A DNA stretch of 6,754 bases from Cyclobacteriaceae bacterium (GTDB lineage Bacteria; Bacteroidota; Bacteroidia; Cytophagales; Cyclobacteriaceae): positions 1 through 6,754 of the forward strand of contig JANYDR010000268.1 in the NCBI GenBank assembly GCA_025363495.1, in the 5' to 3' direction. This document shows positions 6,269-6,754 of this stretch, piece by piece. Position 1 is the stretch's first letter. Each line of letters starts with the position of its first letter. The notes under the pieces are model-generated. The model made no database searches, was not told where the DNA came from, and saw only the letters and a list, made by a program, of their open reading frames with translations. The position numbers and the translations under genes were made by a program.

Positions 6269-6754
6269 ATGATTACTCCCCGGATAAAAGCAGGAAATCA
6301 ATGGCTCACTGTTTCCGATCTGAAAGAGAATCGTCTTCCTGATTCATTAAATGAATACGAAAAAAAAGCTATTGAATTCTGCCAGTCGTGGCTGAGTGAT
6401 AAACTGGATTTTGAATTTAATACATCGGGGTCTACCGGGTCTCCAAAAAAAATACTTTTTAAAAGATCTCAATTAATATCAAGTGCCAGATCAACAGCAC
6501 AAGCCCTGAATCTACAGGCAGGTTATACTGCCCTCATCTGCCTTGACACTGATTTTATTGCAGGTGCAATGATGGTGGTAAGGAGTTTTGTTACAGGAAT
6601 GGACATGATCATTAAGGCTCCTTCGGCAAATCCTCTTAAAGAAATTACCGAACCAGTCGATTTCTTAGCGATAGTTCCCTATCAACTTAACACACTGCTT
6701 GAACAATCTCTTTCAGAGCTTAATGAAATTCGTACAGTGATCATTGGAGGTGCA
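6269..6754 (+). CDS. menE: o-Succinylbenzoate-CoA ligase, N-terminal part (3' end outside the window)
   Basis: The frame runs open from the ATG at 6269 to the right edge, giving 162 residues. The adenylate-forming (ANL) P-loop is clear at residues 51-61, NTSGSTGSPKK, followed by the region CLDTDFIAGAMMVVRSF (91-107), VPYQLNTLL (136-144) and the start of the nucleotide-binding segment VIIGGA (157-162). MenE activates o-succinylbenzoate with ATP and joins it to CoA, making the substrate of MenB. In E. coli MenE the P-loop lies roughly 100 residues further in, so this protein lacks most of the N-terminal subdomain; short MenE forms are, to my knowledge, usual in Bacteroidota. The symbol rests on both the motif and the operon; by motif alone it is only an AMP-binding enzyme. 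It begins one base after the PPC gene, in an A-rich context without a Shine-Dalgarno sequence. The catalytic C-terminal lysine region is not in the window. Confidence 0.9.
   Translation, partial: MITPRIKAGNQWLTVSDLKENRLPDSLNEYEKKAIEFCQSWLSDKLDFEFNTSGSTGSPKKILFKRSQLISSARSTAQALNLQAGYTALICLDTDFIAGAMMVVRSFVTGMDMIIKAPSANPLKEITEPVDFLAIVPYQLNTLLEQSLSELNEIRTVIIGGA

Overview
The window looks like a chromosomal segment from a member of the Bacteroidota. Three things point there: an upstream TATCTTTGC element that fits the TAnnTTTG -7 promoter box of this phylum, A-rich rather than Shine-Dalgarno-like sequence before most starts, and menaquinone enzymes of the type found in the phylum (a short MenE with its P-loop near residue 52, and a MenB with the bicarbonate-type glycine). 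A finer placement cannot be made from the sequence alone.

Layout. Positions 2-862 (+) carry the C-terminal 286 residues of a tetratricopeptide-repeat protein that begins before the window. A histidine phosphatase (863-1522, -) converges on it, and the two stop codons are directly adjacent. A 111-bp divergent gap (1523-1633) holds a long imperfect inverted repeat and a good promoter element for the phosphatase. From 1634 to the window end is a tight same-strand block: a hotdog thioesterase (menI-like), isochorismate synthase (menF), SEPHCHC synthase (menD), 1,4-dihydroxy-2-naphthoyl-CoA synthase (menB), a small exported-looking PPC/DUF296 protein, and the first 162 residues of o-succinylbenzoate-CoA ligase (menE), cut off by the window edge. 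Gaps inside the block are 8, 24, -4, 1 and 1 bp, which indicates one operon.

How the genes work together. The block encodes much of the classical menaquinone route: chorismate to isochorismate (MenF), to SEPHCHC (MenD), later OSB to OSB-CoA (MenE), to DHNA-CoA (MenB), to DHNA (the thioesterase). The steps for MenH, MenC and MenA are not in the window and may lie beyond the right edge or elsewhere. The PPC protein has no known place in the pathway and is the main oddity of the operon.

No mobile element, CRISPR array, tRNA or rRNA was seen. No gene-free stretch exceeds 300 bases. I found no convincing new multi-gene system; the points worth a second look are the PPC gene inside the men operon and the structured divergent intergenic region.
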